This document shows, piece after piece, positions 32,010 through 45,100 of a stretch of DNA of 64,000 bases (position 1 is the first letter of the stretch; every line of letters begins with the position of its first letter). Source of the DNA: Capitulum mitella. Its lineage: Eukaryota > Arthropoda > Thecostraca > Pollicipedomorpha > Pollicipedidae. The notes under the pieces are model-generated. The model made no database searches. It was not told the DNA's origin and was given only the letters and a program-made list of their open reading frames with translations. Made by a program: the position numbers and the translations under genes. The DNA is taken from contig CP099839.1 of assembly GCA_030062745.1 (NCBI GenBank), forward strand, positions 29,883,451 through 29,947,450, in the 5' to 3' direction.

Positions 32010-34701
32010 GTGTCCCTTATAAGTACCGTGGATACCGGCCACGAGGATATGATCGTAAGCTAAACGTTTTTAACTTATTGTATATACGGCATTTTGGTTC
32101 CTCTCTCGCCACTTTCCCTTATTTTGAACGTAATAATTTGCCTTGTATTTATTTTTATGTCCCAAGTTGGTTGCTGCGATGGTGGCGTTGATGGTTTGCC
32201 GGAACATTTCTGCCCATGTTTCATAACCACGTCTCCTCGTCTCTAGTCTCTGCTGTTGCTTGTGTAATGTTTTGCCGCCGCTGACGGGTCTGGCCACATT
32301 CCTCTGGTCGGTGTGAGTCTGACGCGTACTATGCTGCCGCCTGCAGCACGACGCCCAGATCGACTTTTACGGCACCCGGCTGGCCACATGTTCGTCGGAC
32401 GCCACCGTGCGCGTGTTCAGCGTCAGGAACGGCAGCCAGACACTGGAGGCCGAGCTGCGCGAGCACCAGGGACCGGTGAGGGCTGATAGGGTCGGGTCGG
32501 GGACGGTGGATGGTAGCCACTTGGACTGGGGGAAGGGGAAGCACAACGCGTCATTACGTGTACATTACGGATGGTCGTCCTGATGCTAGTCATCTAAAGT
32601 GCAGATTCGTTTGAGCGGATGTCATTGTTATGGCTGCCCAGCGGCCATTTGGAATCGATTTAGTTACTAGGTAATGAATTGTATAGAATGGGCAATCAGT
32701 GCTCTGGATGTTTTGAAGCTGAATGGTATTACTCACGTAGACAGTAAAAGCTATACAGTATCCAAGCCCGGACGACATAATATATGGTATTGTGCCGTGT
32801 CACATGTGGCGACCCGGCCGGCATTGTTGTGACGCCTGGCGACGTGTCCCGCACCTCAGGTGTGGCAGGTGGCCTGGGCGCACCCGATGTACGGGCCGAT
32901 CCTGGCCTCGTGCTCGTACGACCGGCGCGTCATCATCTGGAAGGAGACGGCCGGCCGCTGGAGCAAGCTGCACGAGTACGCCAACCACGACTCCTCGGTG
33001 AATTCGGTCTGCTGGGCGCCATACGAGCTCGGCCTGATCTTGGCCTGTTGTGGCTCGGACGGTTCGGTTTCTGTCATCACCTACACCAGCGCCGGCACGT
33101 GGGACGCCAAGAAGATCAACAACGCCCACACGGTGCGTCCGTGCCGCCCGCCTACAGGAATGGAGAGACGTGGGAGGGGCCATGACCGAGGTCGGCAGCG
33201 TGAACTAGCGGGAACCCTGCTTTTTTTGAGATCGGCAAACGTGCGGCATTGTCTGTGCTAAATCGGCAGGTGAATCTTATATATGCTTGTATTTGCTCTG
33301 CACGTAATGGCGCGTATCCATCTCTCGGTCCTTGACTGTCTTGTACATGGTCACGTGCTCTTTGTTATCGAGCCGTGCTCTGTCGCTGACGGTTGGTCTC
33401 CGTCTGGGCAGATCGGCTGTAACGCCGTCAGCTGGGCGCCCGAGGTGTCGGCCGGCAGCGTGCTGGAGGGACAGCCGCAGAAGGTGCTCAAACGCTTCGT
33501 CACCGGCGGCTGCGACAACCTGGTCAAGATCTGGAGGTGCGTGATGCCGGCGGCGAGGGACCGTCTGCATGCCTGTTTTGTTGGCTCTTGGAAAAGAATG
33601 TTTTGTGTTGTTGCCACTTAAAAAGTATAGTGCTGTGGTCACCGTGTCTAATTGCAAATGCCCCGCGTCCTCCCATATCGTCTGTTCTATCCTCTCCATT
33701 CACACGAGATTGCGTTTCGTATTGCGATGCGTAGACCTTCCGTTTAGTAGGTGCAGATGCACGTTGACTGACTGGTCACATATGCTGGGTTCAGTGCGTC
33801 CCATAATCTTGGCTTGTGCCACTAAAAGTGCCCAGATCAGGAATTTGCGACATTTTCTAGTTATTCTGATTTCGCATTACGTGACAGCCTTGCGGGCGTG
33901 TATTTCGTGCCCTGAGAGAAGGGGTGGACCACTCGGGCCGTGCCCCACTGTAGTCCACGGCGTTGTTGGGCAGGACGTAACGACTGTACTGTGTCCGGCA
34001 GGGAGGAGGAGGACCAGTGGGTGGAGGAGGCCAAGCTGGACGCCCACTCGGACTGGGTGCGCGACGTGGCCTGGGCGCCGTCGGTCGGGCTGAAGCGCCA
34101 GCTGATCGCCAGCTGCTCGCAGGACCGGCGCGTCATCATCTGGGCCAACGACGGCGTCGGCACAGCCTGGACGCCGCACGAGCTGCCCACCTTCTCGGAC
34201 GTCATCTGGCACGTCAGCTGGGCCGTCACCGGCAACATCCTGGCCGTCAGCGGAGGCGACAACAAGGTTAGTCGCAGGCGGAGCCAGAACGAGCAGAGCT
34301 TGACCTGTGCCTGGGTGTGGGGGAGATACCATCACCCTGTTACACGGGAAGGATGTTGAATCTTGGCATGGAATAAGGCGGAAATAATTGCCACGTTGAA
34401 GACAGTTTTGTTGAACTTTGCTTTCTTGTCACCGTCGTAATCATTTGATGGTTAGCCGTGTCATCTTGCAACACTGTTGGTGCAAAGTATCGAAGTCGAA
34501 ACAAACCCCTCTGGCGGCCAGACAGTATGTTCTCTGTTCCCATGAGCCCCCGGTCTGCCGGCTCTGACGCCCTGCCTGCACCGCCAGGCCAGCCTGTGGA
34601 AGGAGACGCTGGAGGGCAAGTGGGTCTGCCTGAACGAGGTGAACCTGGGCAAGGGCCAGTCAGGCGGCGGTCCGGGAGAGCCGAGCACCAAAACGCTCTG
34701 A
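32010..34701 (+). CDS. SEC13: SEC13, WD-repeat coat and nuclear-pore protein (initiator exon uncertain)
   Basis: SEC13 is a six-bladed open beta-propeller that forms the outer COPII cage with SEC31, the Y-complex of the nuclear pore, and GATOR2. Exons: 32010-32054, 32347-32475, 32860-33132, 33412-33536, 34002-34266 and 34588-34701, with consistent phases (0,0,0,2,0) and GT-AG introns. In order they encode [15 protein letters not shown], then [13 protein letters not shown], then VWQVAWAHP with [14 protein letters not shown] and [10 protein letters not shown]. After these come [10 protein letters not shown] with [20 protein letters not shown] with [13 protein letters not shown] and WHVSWAVTG, and finally a last blade ending in a Gly-rich tail (TKTL). 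The total is 316 residues plus the missing Met, against about 322 in vertebrates. The exon carrying the ATG is unresolved. The gene converges on RNF220. Confidence 0.95.
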
Positions 34702-34816
34702 GCCGACGGAGCGTGGATCTGCCAGGCCGGCGAGGCCGCCGCTGATCATGCCTGCGGGGACCGTGCTGCGGGGGTGACGTGTCGAAAATTATCGCCCAGT
34801 GGCTTGTTATGCTCGT

Positions 34817-34822
34817 AATAAA
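34817..34822 (+). terminator. SEC13 polyadenylation signal
   Basis: AATAAA lies 116 nt after the SEC13 stop codon, at a normal distance for a compact 3' UTR. No other candidate lies between. Confidence 0.65.
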
Positions 34823-34829
34823 AGTGCCG

Positions 34830-36106
34830 ATGTGCGGTGACCGTTGGGTCGGATGCTGCGGAGGAAGGCTGATTGGATGGGGATAAGTGTGGGAACGGAC
34901 CGCAGTCGAGAATCGGGTTAGTTTGGAGGCCTTTTTGGGCTGCGCGCGGCCCTTTGGACCGCGTACTGTCCTTCGACAGGTACGGTAGTGTTCCACGCGA
35001 CTCCACGTGTCACGTGTCTGCTCAACCACCTGTTCTACGCATATGTCAATCGTCTCTCGTTGCACGACTCCAAGCGAAGACTGGGAGGGTTGTACCGTTA
35101 TATTCAGGGTTACTTTGTACATTAAGCACACGTACACACGCACGACGCCACGTAACATTGGAATGGTAGCGCTCCTTATGGAGTCACAGGGATTGGCACA
35201 GAACAACTCTTTGGCACGAGTAGGATCATCCCACGAGGGGTAACATCAATCTTAAAACGGCCCAGCGACCGCACGGTTCCGGCTCGCTGGAGGGCCGGAC
35301 CCGGTCCCCCTCTCGCTAATGGCCAGCGGCTCATCATGGCCCGACATTTGGGCGACATCGTGACCGGCTCCGCCATGTCGTCCGCAAGACATTAGCGGCG
35401 TCACCATCAAGTTCGTCGCGGCGTCTGCCGAGGCCGTCTTGTGCTTCGTATTTCAGCTCGTCCCCGGACCATCAGGGAATGTAACTGTGGCACTATTACG
35501 ATCTGGTCGCAACGCTTATGACGCATCGACGTGCAAGCGTGAATTCTTGATTTCGACAATGGGTGACTGAGGTAAAGAGGCAAAACAAGCAAGGGCCCCT
35601 GAATCCTGAATTCCCGGTGAAACTGAATTTCTGAAAATCCATATAGAGGAATAAACCCAGCCGCTCGCCCGCGCGTTTCTTTCCTATCGACCCGCGCACG
35701 GCTCATCTTCCTCCAGTCAGCTGACAAAGCTAGCTGGGCAACATCCGAATACCTCGCCGCCACATGCGAAGCATGCGCCGCTGCGAGGGCCAGCTCCGCT
35801 GACGGGACGACCTCTGAGCATCTAAGCGATAATGGCGGCTCGATCGGCGGCAGGCGACAGCGATGACGCAGCCGCCACGGGCGCATCGTCTCCAGGACGG
35901 ACACGGCAGCCTGCACTCCGTCCCCCGCTCAAGTAGATCTCGACGGCGCCAGAGACCCCGGCGGGTACGCTGACACCTCGGCGTGCGGCGGTGCCGTGGT
36001 TTTAAGCGGCGCCGACAGCGGCGGCCGCGAGGATCTGGGTCGGACCGCCTCCGCCTCCAGTCGCCGGCCCGGCGTATGTGCCGATTGGCCCGAGCCCGGC
36101 GGGCGC
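34830..36106. other. Convergent interval between SEC13 and RNF220
   Basis: About 1.3 kb downstream of both genes, so it should contain the RNF220 3' UTR. Open frames on both strands show no recognisable domain. I did not find a clear minus-strand AATAAA close to the RNF220 stop. Confidence 0.4.
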
Positions 36107-39100
36107 CTACACGTGGATGGCATTCAGGTCGTCGGCGGTGACCTGCACGCTGCACTGGGGACACCGCCGGTCGGCGCCCTGAAACAACAGGTCAAATCCA
36201 TACCTTTAGCTGTTGTCACTGATTCAATCTGATCTTTTTTCTTACCTCAAAAGTACAGGGACAAGCGACTTCCACAACTGTCCGCGCAACAGTTGTTGCA
36301 TATGGCATCCAGTTTCTGTTTCAAAACAGACAGGCAATGCAAATACCTGCTGGAGCCGAACTACAGACAAGCACACACAGCTAAGATGTTCGCGAGATGC
36401 GGTGAACTGACCAGGGCGGCGTTCCAGCACTGGGTGCAGTGCACGTGCCAGCAGTGGGTGGAGACTAACGGCTGCCGGTAGGTCTGGCCGCAGACGCCGC
36501 ACCGGCACCGGCTGGTCTCGTGCTCGAGCGCCGCCAGTTGGGCGCGCAGCCGCTCCAGCTCGGCTGTCAGAGGCGCCACCGTCTCGCTGAAACTGCGCCC
36601 GTCAGGCAGTCACAGCCCGCTCCCGGCCGGGACATGATAAAACTAGCCAATGGTGACAGCTCAGCTCCGCTACAACGGACGGAAAAGGCTACACAACACG
36701 ATGGACTCGGGACGAGTTGATGCTTCCTGCATGAAGGAAAGCGAGAGACGAAGAACACCTGATCTGTACGTGCATCACTACGGTTTCTTTGGTGCTCAAA
36801 TGCGGCTTTCAGACTGTGTTGCGTTGTTCCATAAAAAATCCAACCATAAATTATTGAAGACCAGCCGACCCCACAGCAGTGCTACGTAGAAAAAATACAT
36901 AGGCGTCTATTTCCAAGCACCCATTCAACGCTCGTAGCGCAGGGGGGCTTCAGCCACAAACACAACTTTTTGTTCTGCCACATAGGTGGCGCCACAGTCT
37001 CGCCCACCACATTCTAGCCTCCGGTGATCTTCACCCAGCCGGCGCGCCGTCCGGCGGCTGAAGTTCCTGGCAGAGGGTCGATGTTATAACAGCGGTGACT
37101 CACGCCACCCACCTTGAGGCGGAGCTTTTCTCGGCGGTGGTGTCCGGAATGCCGTCCTCGTATCCGGGACTGACTCTGGCCACGTCCACACCTGCAACAC
37201 ACAAAACCACCCTAGTCCCCATCACTGTCGCACGATTTAGAGATCTGAGAAGTCTGGCGCCGTCTGGCGGTCAGCGCCAAGAATTCATTTTACAGTCGCT
37301 ATCGCAGTCGGTCGAAATGACAGAAGGCGTGAGTGCTGTTCCAGTCGGTACTGACCTGTGCGCAGGTCGGTGGCGCCCGAGCCGTCCGGCGGTCGGCGCC
37401 AGTCGGTGCTGTTGCAGTCGGTGTCGCCCAGCACGTCCACCTCCTCGTCCTCGGCGGCCGCTTTCCGCGGACTCGTCGCCGTCACGCTGGTGACCGTCGC
37501 CGGACGCTGGCGACCAGACGGCGCGTTACAAAGCACGGAACTGGCCCGGCACGGGTCTACCGTCACGGCTCCGCACACCGTGGGTCACATGTGCTCAGAC
37601 CGGCGCCCGACTACCACGGCTCTGACGAAATCACAAGCGTCAGGTTGGAATCCACATGCATCACAGTCAACAGTGGAAAATCTGATAATTACCAACCGCT
37701 TTAGACTCTGGTCAGCTACCGCAACTGGCAATTGCAACGATGCGTCCGACCGGCATGACGCAATCCGACTGTGCCGCAGGACTGCCGATTCGACCCCTCC
37801 GACACGACCTGACCTCAGCCGGCGATCGGCGTACCTTGGCCGGCGGCGCCAGTCGGTCCCCGGCCGGCTCGGACCGGTCCGACCCGCAGCCGCCGCAGTC
37901 GGCGCCCTCCTCTCCCCGCCGCTTCCGCAGCTTGCAGCGCAGCCGCAGCTGGCGGTTCCCGCGCACCCGGTGGTACGTCTGCCGATACAAGAGCGGGGTC
38001 ACCGCGGGATCACGGGGGGGGGGCACGAACAGGTGAACAGAGGTGTCAAGGAGGTACGTCTGTGGATGGAGGGGTGGGAGGTCACCGCGAGACCACGGAG
38101 CACGGACCTCAGCAGAGGTGAGCACGGGTTCCAAAATGGTGTATGGGCAAAAGCCAGTAACGTCTCATGTTACTTAAGGACAAAGCCCTAGTACACATGT
38201 AGTTTAGGAGACGCATGTCTATGCACACAACCCGACATGAAACAAGCCTGCCTGTGTGACAACTCACCTTACAAAGATTCACTGGTTTCATAAGGACTAA
38301 TGGATATGGGTTAAAGGACACAAAAAGTTGAAAAGAAGATGTGATGACAGTGACCTTGTGGCACAGACTTCTACATAAAGACAATACGGACGAAACGCAA
38401 CCAGGGGTTGCAAAAACAATGACTGCAACAAACAGGCTAGCCACGCTAACAGTAAGTCTGCAGCTCACTGCAATTGGTCGAGCTGAAAAAGCCTTATGTT
38501 ACGCGGCGGTGTTGTGATTAATGGAGGCCTTTCCTGATAAATGATGGATATTAAACGGTTCTCTAGTTTTTGCCGCACGAACCGAGAAATCTAACAATAC
38601 CTCTGCTACGAACAGTGTACATACCTCGCTGCATACAGCTTGGACATCCCTGGTTAACAATATATTTCCGAATTCATTTCAGCCCTATCGAGAAACTAAG
38701 ATAGTTTCGGTTTATGGTCGGTAGCCTGTCTTTCAAAGCAAATGTTTTCATGCATTTTTTCAGAAACAGGCTACTGGTAACACATTAGAGAATAATGGAA
38801 CAGGCATCCGAATAGAAAAAATATGAAACGTTTCATAAAATCCATCCTTTCCACGGGGGAAACCCGTCCAAAAAATTATGTTTTCTGTCTAAAGTACGAT
38901 TCATAAAATGCCATGAGTTTTACATCACACACGTGATGTGAAATACATGTGAGTAAATCAGTGAGCACACAACATACATCACGGCATGACATTTTTAGTC
39001 ACATGAAACAGCCTTACGGAACGTTGCTGACGAGGTCTGGTTGATGTTCGCATTTCTTTATGACCATACCAGCAGAAACGTAGAGGTGCATGATAGCAAA

Positions 39101-42100
39101 ATCACAACGACCATAGTCCGAGACATACTAGCACCAACCACTGACTGACCGACCGACCTGAAATGATGGATGGACCTGAATGAATGGGATGGTCTTGGTT
39201 TGGACTGGAGACACTGCAGAATCCTGCTGCTCTGGGACACCAAGAAATATGCTACTAAATGTCTTCGAAAACACCGAGAACATGTGTCCATAAAACGATA
39301 GTCAAAATCCAGGTCTAAATTTTTCCCTTTGTGGTTTTTCATCTCATCACTTCCATCACATAGCATCATCACATCACAGAAAGGCACTTTCGTAAATCGC
39401 CTGTGGGTTTATCGGCTTCGCGAACAGGCAAAACTGCCCGGCTGCAAGAGCAAGGCAACACTCTGACGAACCTTTCAATAGCGCCCGATACTATTTGGAC
39501 TGCCTTTATCCGCAAAGAGTTTGCACTGCCCTCGTCTCACACAATCATGAAGGGCAGATCACGGATTTCGCAGGGGAAGGGAGAGGGGTGCCACAGATGA
39601 ATCTCTATCAGTTCATTCTGGTACGCAATGGTCGACCTCGAGTGTACCATGGTTCACGTGGAACCCGTTGTGACCATTTGGGACCACATGTTACCGTCTG
39701 GGTTGGAAAAGGTGTTGTTTTTGGTGCTGAAGAACACAAAAAGTTGCGCACCAAAAACACTTTATACTCCACAACTTTGATCTTGCGCCTATCAAAAAAT
39801 TGCACTATAACCATGCTGACAAATTTTTAACTCTGCAAGCAAATGACTGTCACCATTCAGTAAGAAAAGGATATGATGCCTTTAACTGACTAGCACCAAC
39901 AATGCCAACTTAAACCAGCATTTCTGACTGCAAAACATTGTATTCCAAAAGAACAATCACACTCCGACAACAAGAACAAAAACCAAATTTCTGCCCCTGG
40001 TTCTGGCCGTGTTGCAATGGACTGTTCATGACGTCATATGCATATAGTAGGACCTAATGGTTTTTTTCATGAACTTGGCGCCAGGGTTTATCTTGAGTTT
40101 CCAAATGTTTATGTTTGTTAAAACTTCATAACTGCTTCGGAGTACACGAAGAATTCCTCCCGTTTTGTTTTCCTCTCTTACAACAGTATTATTCCTTTCC
40201 CTCCCCCCAAAAAAAACGTGAACGAGAGCTGCACATGGCAACTGATGTATGTGCAATTTAACTGCACGTTGTCTCCTGCCTGTCCCGTCACTTTTTACAA
40301 CCTTTATCGCATTATGCAACGTATCAGTCACATAATGTCACCACAAGCATCTAGATGTGCTGCTTAAAGCAATTGTTGGTAAAGTTTATTAAAGTTTAAA
40401 CATGGCAATGATACACTGTTCTGTTACAGCACTGCACAGCACTGTTCCGTGTACCTCATTGCTGTTTCTTATAAAAATGTTTGTAAATACGCCGTTCCCC
40501 TCCTCCATTCGAGGCGCGAATAGTTCATCTGCACAAGAACGGGTCAACGAAGATGGGTTGGGAGCTATGACAGTTTTCGCATAGATGCAACATCGTAGTA
40601 GGTCCGTTCTGCCTTCCAATCGCCTATAAATACCACGTCCAAGTCTCGCTGACTTCAAAACTTTTACCAAACTCCACGTCATATCAGGGAATATCTTCAA
40701 TGATGTTCAAGCCTCAGTGGGCCCTTGAGTTGTGTCAAGCGTGATTTTTGACTTCTGAGTCGAGTTCACAAAATTCCGCTCTCAGGAACATTTCTCCGAC
40801 AGCACCGAACGCAATCTGTAACTATGACGGTCACCAACAACCTGCTCTAGTCCACTTCAATGACAGAAATTTAACACCACGGAAAACCATACAGCTGACA
40901 TCATCGAGCGAGTCATCCACCACCGGCCCGAGCCTAAACCCAACACACCGGGACAGCTGCTGCCAGCAGTGCTGATGCGCCGGATCAGCGGCCGGCGGGC
41001 GGGGGCCACCGTACGCCGCGGTACGGCCGCCGCAGCCGTCCGTCTCCACAGCACGTCCGGGGCCCATTAGCCGGACGGCCTCGGCCGGCCGCGATCACGG
41101 TCGGAGCACGCCCGGGGCCCATTAGCGGGGCCGGCCTCTCCGAGCCGCGACCGCCGCGCACAAAAACGGCCCGAATCGCCGTCACCTGGCCTCGCCGGCT
41201 GTAAATAATCGACCGACGACCGGCCCGGCCCGGCCCGGCCGCCGGACCCCGGCCGGCGCGGCGGCCGGCCGACCGCCGGACGCAAAAACGGCCGCCATCC
41301 GGCAAAAGATCGGCCCCGCTTCCGGCGACAGGAGTGCGGTTACGGCGGGGTGAGAAGCTGGCTGACTTCCGCCGGCAACCGTGAGTTCAGCTTCAGCCCG
41401 CGTAATGCAAACGACCACTCCACAATGCACCCTCGCCTCTCCAGCGGCAGGTCGCACATCACGCAGATTACGCGCGCAGACCATTTCCACCAATTTGTAC
41501 GGTCCATCGTGTGGCCGGGCGGGTCACTTCATCGTCAGCTGACGAGAACTCGCGGATCAAACATCCCTCGAACACCACCTGGCTGATGGGGCGTGCCGCT
41601 GTCGCCGGTGCGCGGCGGGACGCCGTGGCGGACGCTCAGCCGGCACCGCCGTCCCGGCCGGCGGCGACCGCCGCCGTCAGCAATCGCCGGCGTCCGCCGT
41701 CCGCCAGCGCGACACGCCGTTCCGACCCCGCGGCCGGAACGGGGCGTGTTTACCCGGCCGGGGGAGCGTGCCCGGCCTGTGGGCGCTCGCCGCCTCCGCC
41801 AGCGCGCCACCTTCTCCGAGCGGGCACGTGATTGGAGTCGGCACCGGCGACCTTCTCGGCCAGATGTGCTTTCAGAGATGGTTAAGATATAACGAAGTGC
41901 CGACAATTATAGGCGGGGGCATTTGATTGGTTTAGTGTTATTGTGTTTGGAACTCTTTATCCCCTTGTTAGTCTTTAAAAGAGGCGGCCGGGTCGGCAGG
42001 CGAGCACGCGGGGACCCATTTGAACGGCGCGGCCCGGCCGCCGGCCCTAAAACCATAAAACAATAAAATCGATTGAAAGGCTCCAGCCAAATGCACCGGG

Positions 42101-45100
42101 CCGTCGTAAAATCGCACATTTGACCGCCGAGATTAACACGGGCGACAATCGGGCTTTAATTCAATAAAACCATTACCATTACCCAGCACGTGTTTGCGTG
42201 TAATCGGACCGCGCCCGGCCCGTCCACTGGCCGACTGCACGGCAGGCGACTACGCGGACAGAGGCGCCCGCCGGTCGCATCAGTCGGCAGCGCACCGGCC
42301 ACACACAGCACTCCACCATACGCCGGTCCCGGTCACAGACGGCAGTCCGCGTACGCCGCCGGTCATATTCCCCGCTCTAGAGATGACCAACCACAGAGGA
42401 CAGCCCACTGTGCACCGGCGGCGATCTGCGGTTCACTGGTCCCAAGATGGCGTCCACAGTTCACCGGCCGCAGACAGCGGCCCCAAGTCCACCAGACACG
42501 GGACGGCAATCCCCGGTATACAGGATCCAGACGCCAGTCCGGTGTTCGCCAGCCGCAGACAGCGGACAGGCGGCGGTGACGCGCCCGCTCCAAGCAGCGC
42601 ACCTCCCGTCACCGTCCAGAAGCCGCGTGCTGCACTGACGTCACCGTCCCGAGCCGTGCGCTGCACTGAAGCCGGCAGGGTGCGCCAGTCCGGCTCCGTT
42701 AATGGCCGGCTGCAGGTGACCGCAGTGGCTCGCTGTGGCCGCGGTCCCGGTGCCGAGCGGTCGACCCGGCTCCCGGACACCGCGGCCAGCGCCGCCCGAG
42801 CAGGCATGTCACACGCCGACTTAAAACAGACCATCTGGAAGGACGCGCCTCTCAGGCCACCAGGGCCGACGTTTCGGCCGGCCGAAACCGTTTTCCGTCA
42901 CTTGCCGGTTAACCCTATTCCGTGCTCCTGCCCGTGCATACGATTCCGTGCTGGAGGTAGGGGGCAGATTCTGTCCCCACTGCGATCTCGACAACTGTTG
43001 GTCCCAATTCGTAGTGGAAAACGGCGTTCGACAGCCTATGGCGAGACCTACATTTCTAAAAACAGAAATATTGAAAATTTGGAAAATAGGAGACAGATAG
43101 GGGTAAAAATGAGGGTATAAGTAGGGGTTTCCTTTAACGAGCTTTATGGCCACATTTAGGGCCAATTATGTTCTACTTCATGCTACTGTACCGACAATTG
43201 ATAGGACTATCCCAGTCTTAAAAACAGGTCGATTTTCATAATTCACAGGCCCATCCAGGGCACATAAAAAGAGGTACACTTTTCTGGACGATGTTCACTC
43301 ATTCTACGACATATTTTGAGTCTGTCGAGCTAACGTTCGTTGGGAAAACATTTCCATATGTGTCACGTACCACATTACACACATATGACAACTTCCCATA
43401 GGCGGATCCAGTTACCAGAAAAAGAGGAGTTAATAAGTACATGATGATATCTGAGTTGCATCCCAAAGTCACAATTTCCCGGGAATACGAAGAAATACGC
43501 CTGTACTTAACTAAAAATTTTGTATTGCCCTTTTACACTACCCTGGAGCCGCTTCTGATTTCCATTTTCACAAAAATGTACAGGTTTTAATCGTAATACA
43601 TGTGAAATTAACAAGTTTATCATACAAATCCTGGGACAGCTCACAGCGATCCGCCGTTTCATGCCGGTTTAAACTGCACTCTGTGCTGTAATGGGGAGGG
43701 CAGATTCTGCCCTCTCCGGTTTTTCGCCCGCCATTCTTGGAGTGTTGGGAGCTGCTCCACGAAACTTGGTGACTTCTCCTAAATGTTTTTTTCACACGTT
43801 GCGACAACATTTGAAAAATTTCTATCTTCCAGAGGCTATGCCGGGGCACGTTCTTCGTAGGTATGTTTGAAAAATACCGTGATTTCTGGAAATCGCGCAC
43901 TTCCACGTCGTCATGTATTATTTTGACGTCTTTTATAATGTCACGGACAGTTGGAATGATCTTATCATTTGTGGCCTGTACACTTCCAAGCATTTTTTTT
44001 TAAGAAAAATGTTGGCCAATGGCGGGTCCAGGGCAAGTAAAAGGAGGCCTTTGTATTTCCATATTCCTGAGATTTTAGGACACATCGTATGAATAAAACA
44101 AAGCTAACGTTTCATAGAAACATCTTTACCCTATTTACGGATGTAATTCACTTCTATATCTTGCCAGGGGCGTCTTCAGTCATCGGTTTTCGGGTACATA
44201 GCTTGTCCATTAACATGTTCAGTAGGCTTAACAGCACAGATCCAGATGTCTGATATGCCCATTGAACATGTTTTTGGACGAGCTATGCACCCGAAAACCG
44301 ATGAAATGAGGCGCCCCTGGCAGTATATATAAGTAAATTATATGCATCACTTAGGGTAAAGGTGTTTATATTACACGTTAGCTTTGTTTTAGCCTGATAT
44401 AAAGATCTCGTTTTTAATTATCCCTGGACCCGCCAAAAGCCAACATTTTTCTTAAAAATACTTGAAAGTGTACAGGCTATATCTCGACCAACAACAAATA
44501 TCTCGATCATTCCAACTGTCCGTGACACTATAAAGGACATCAAAATAACACATGACCATGTCGAAGTGCACGATCTCCAGAAAGCGCGCTATTCCTCACA
44601 TATGCCTCCCAAAAACGTGTCCTGCCACCGCCTCTGGAAGACAAAAGTTTTTGAAATGTCGTCACAATATATGAAAAAAAAACCTATTCAGGAGGAGTCA
44701 CCGAGTTTCGTGGTGCAGCTCCCAACAGTCCGAGAACGGCGAGCAAAAAATCGGTGAGGGGCAGAATCTGCCCCCGGCCCCGAACAGCACAGAATACGCT
44801 TTAAACCGGCATGAAAAGGCGGAAAACGGCAGAAATTACTAAAATTCTCCGCTGCATTAAAATGATCTACATTCTGCCTTCTGCTCAATCCACATCAATA
44901 TTGTGCGTAAAACTAAAATACAAGGAATTTCAATGCAAAAGTCGCCACAATAAACATGAACTGGCCCGTTGCAGGCAACATGCTTTCTGCAAACTGCTCC
45001 CAACCTGTCAGTAGAAATGGTGTGAAGCACGGCACGACTATGAATTACTAGGCAGCTAGTACAAAGGTAAAGTTGTGTGAGCATAAGAATATCCGGAGAC

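Noticed and set aside
39058-39387. 109-residue minus-strand frame in the RNF220 intron
   Set aside because: No recognisable domain and no splice sites in phase with flanking RNF220 exons.
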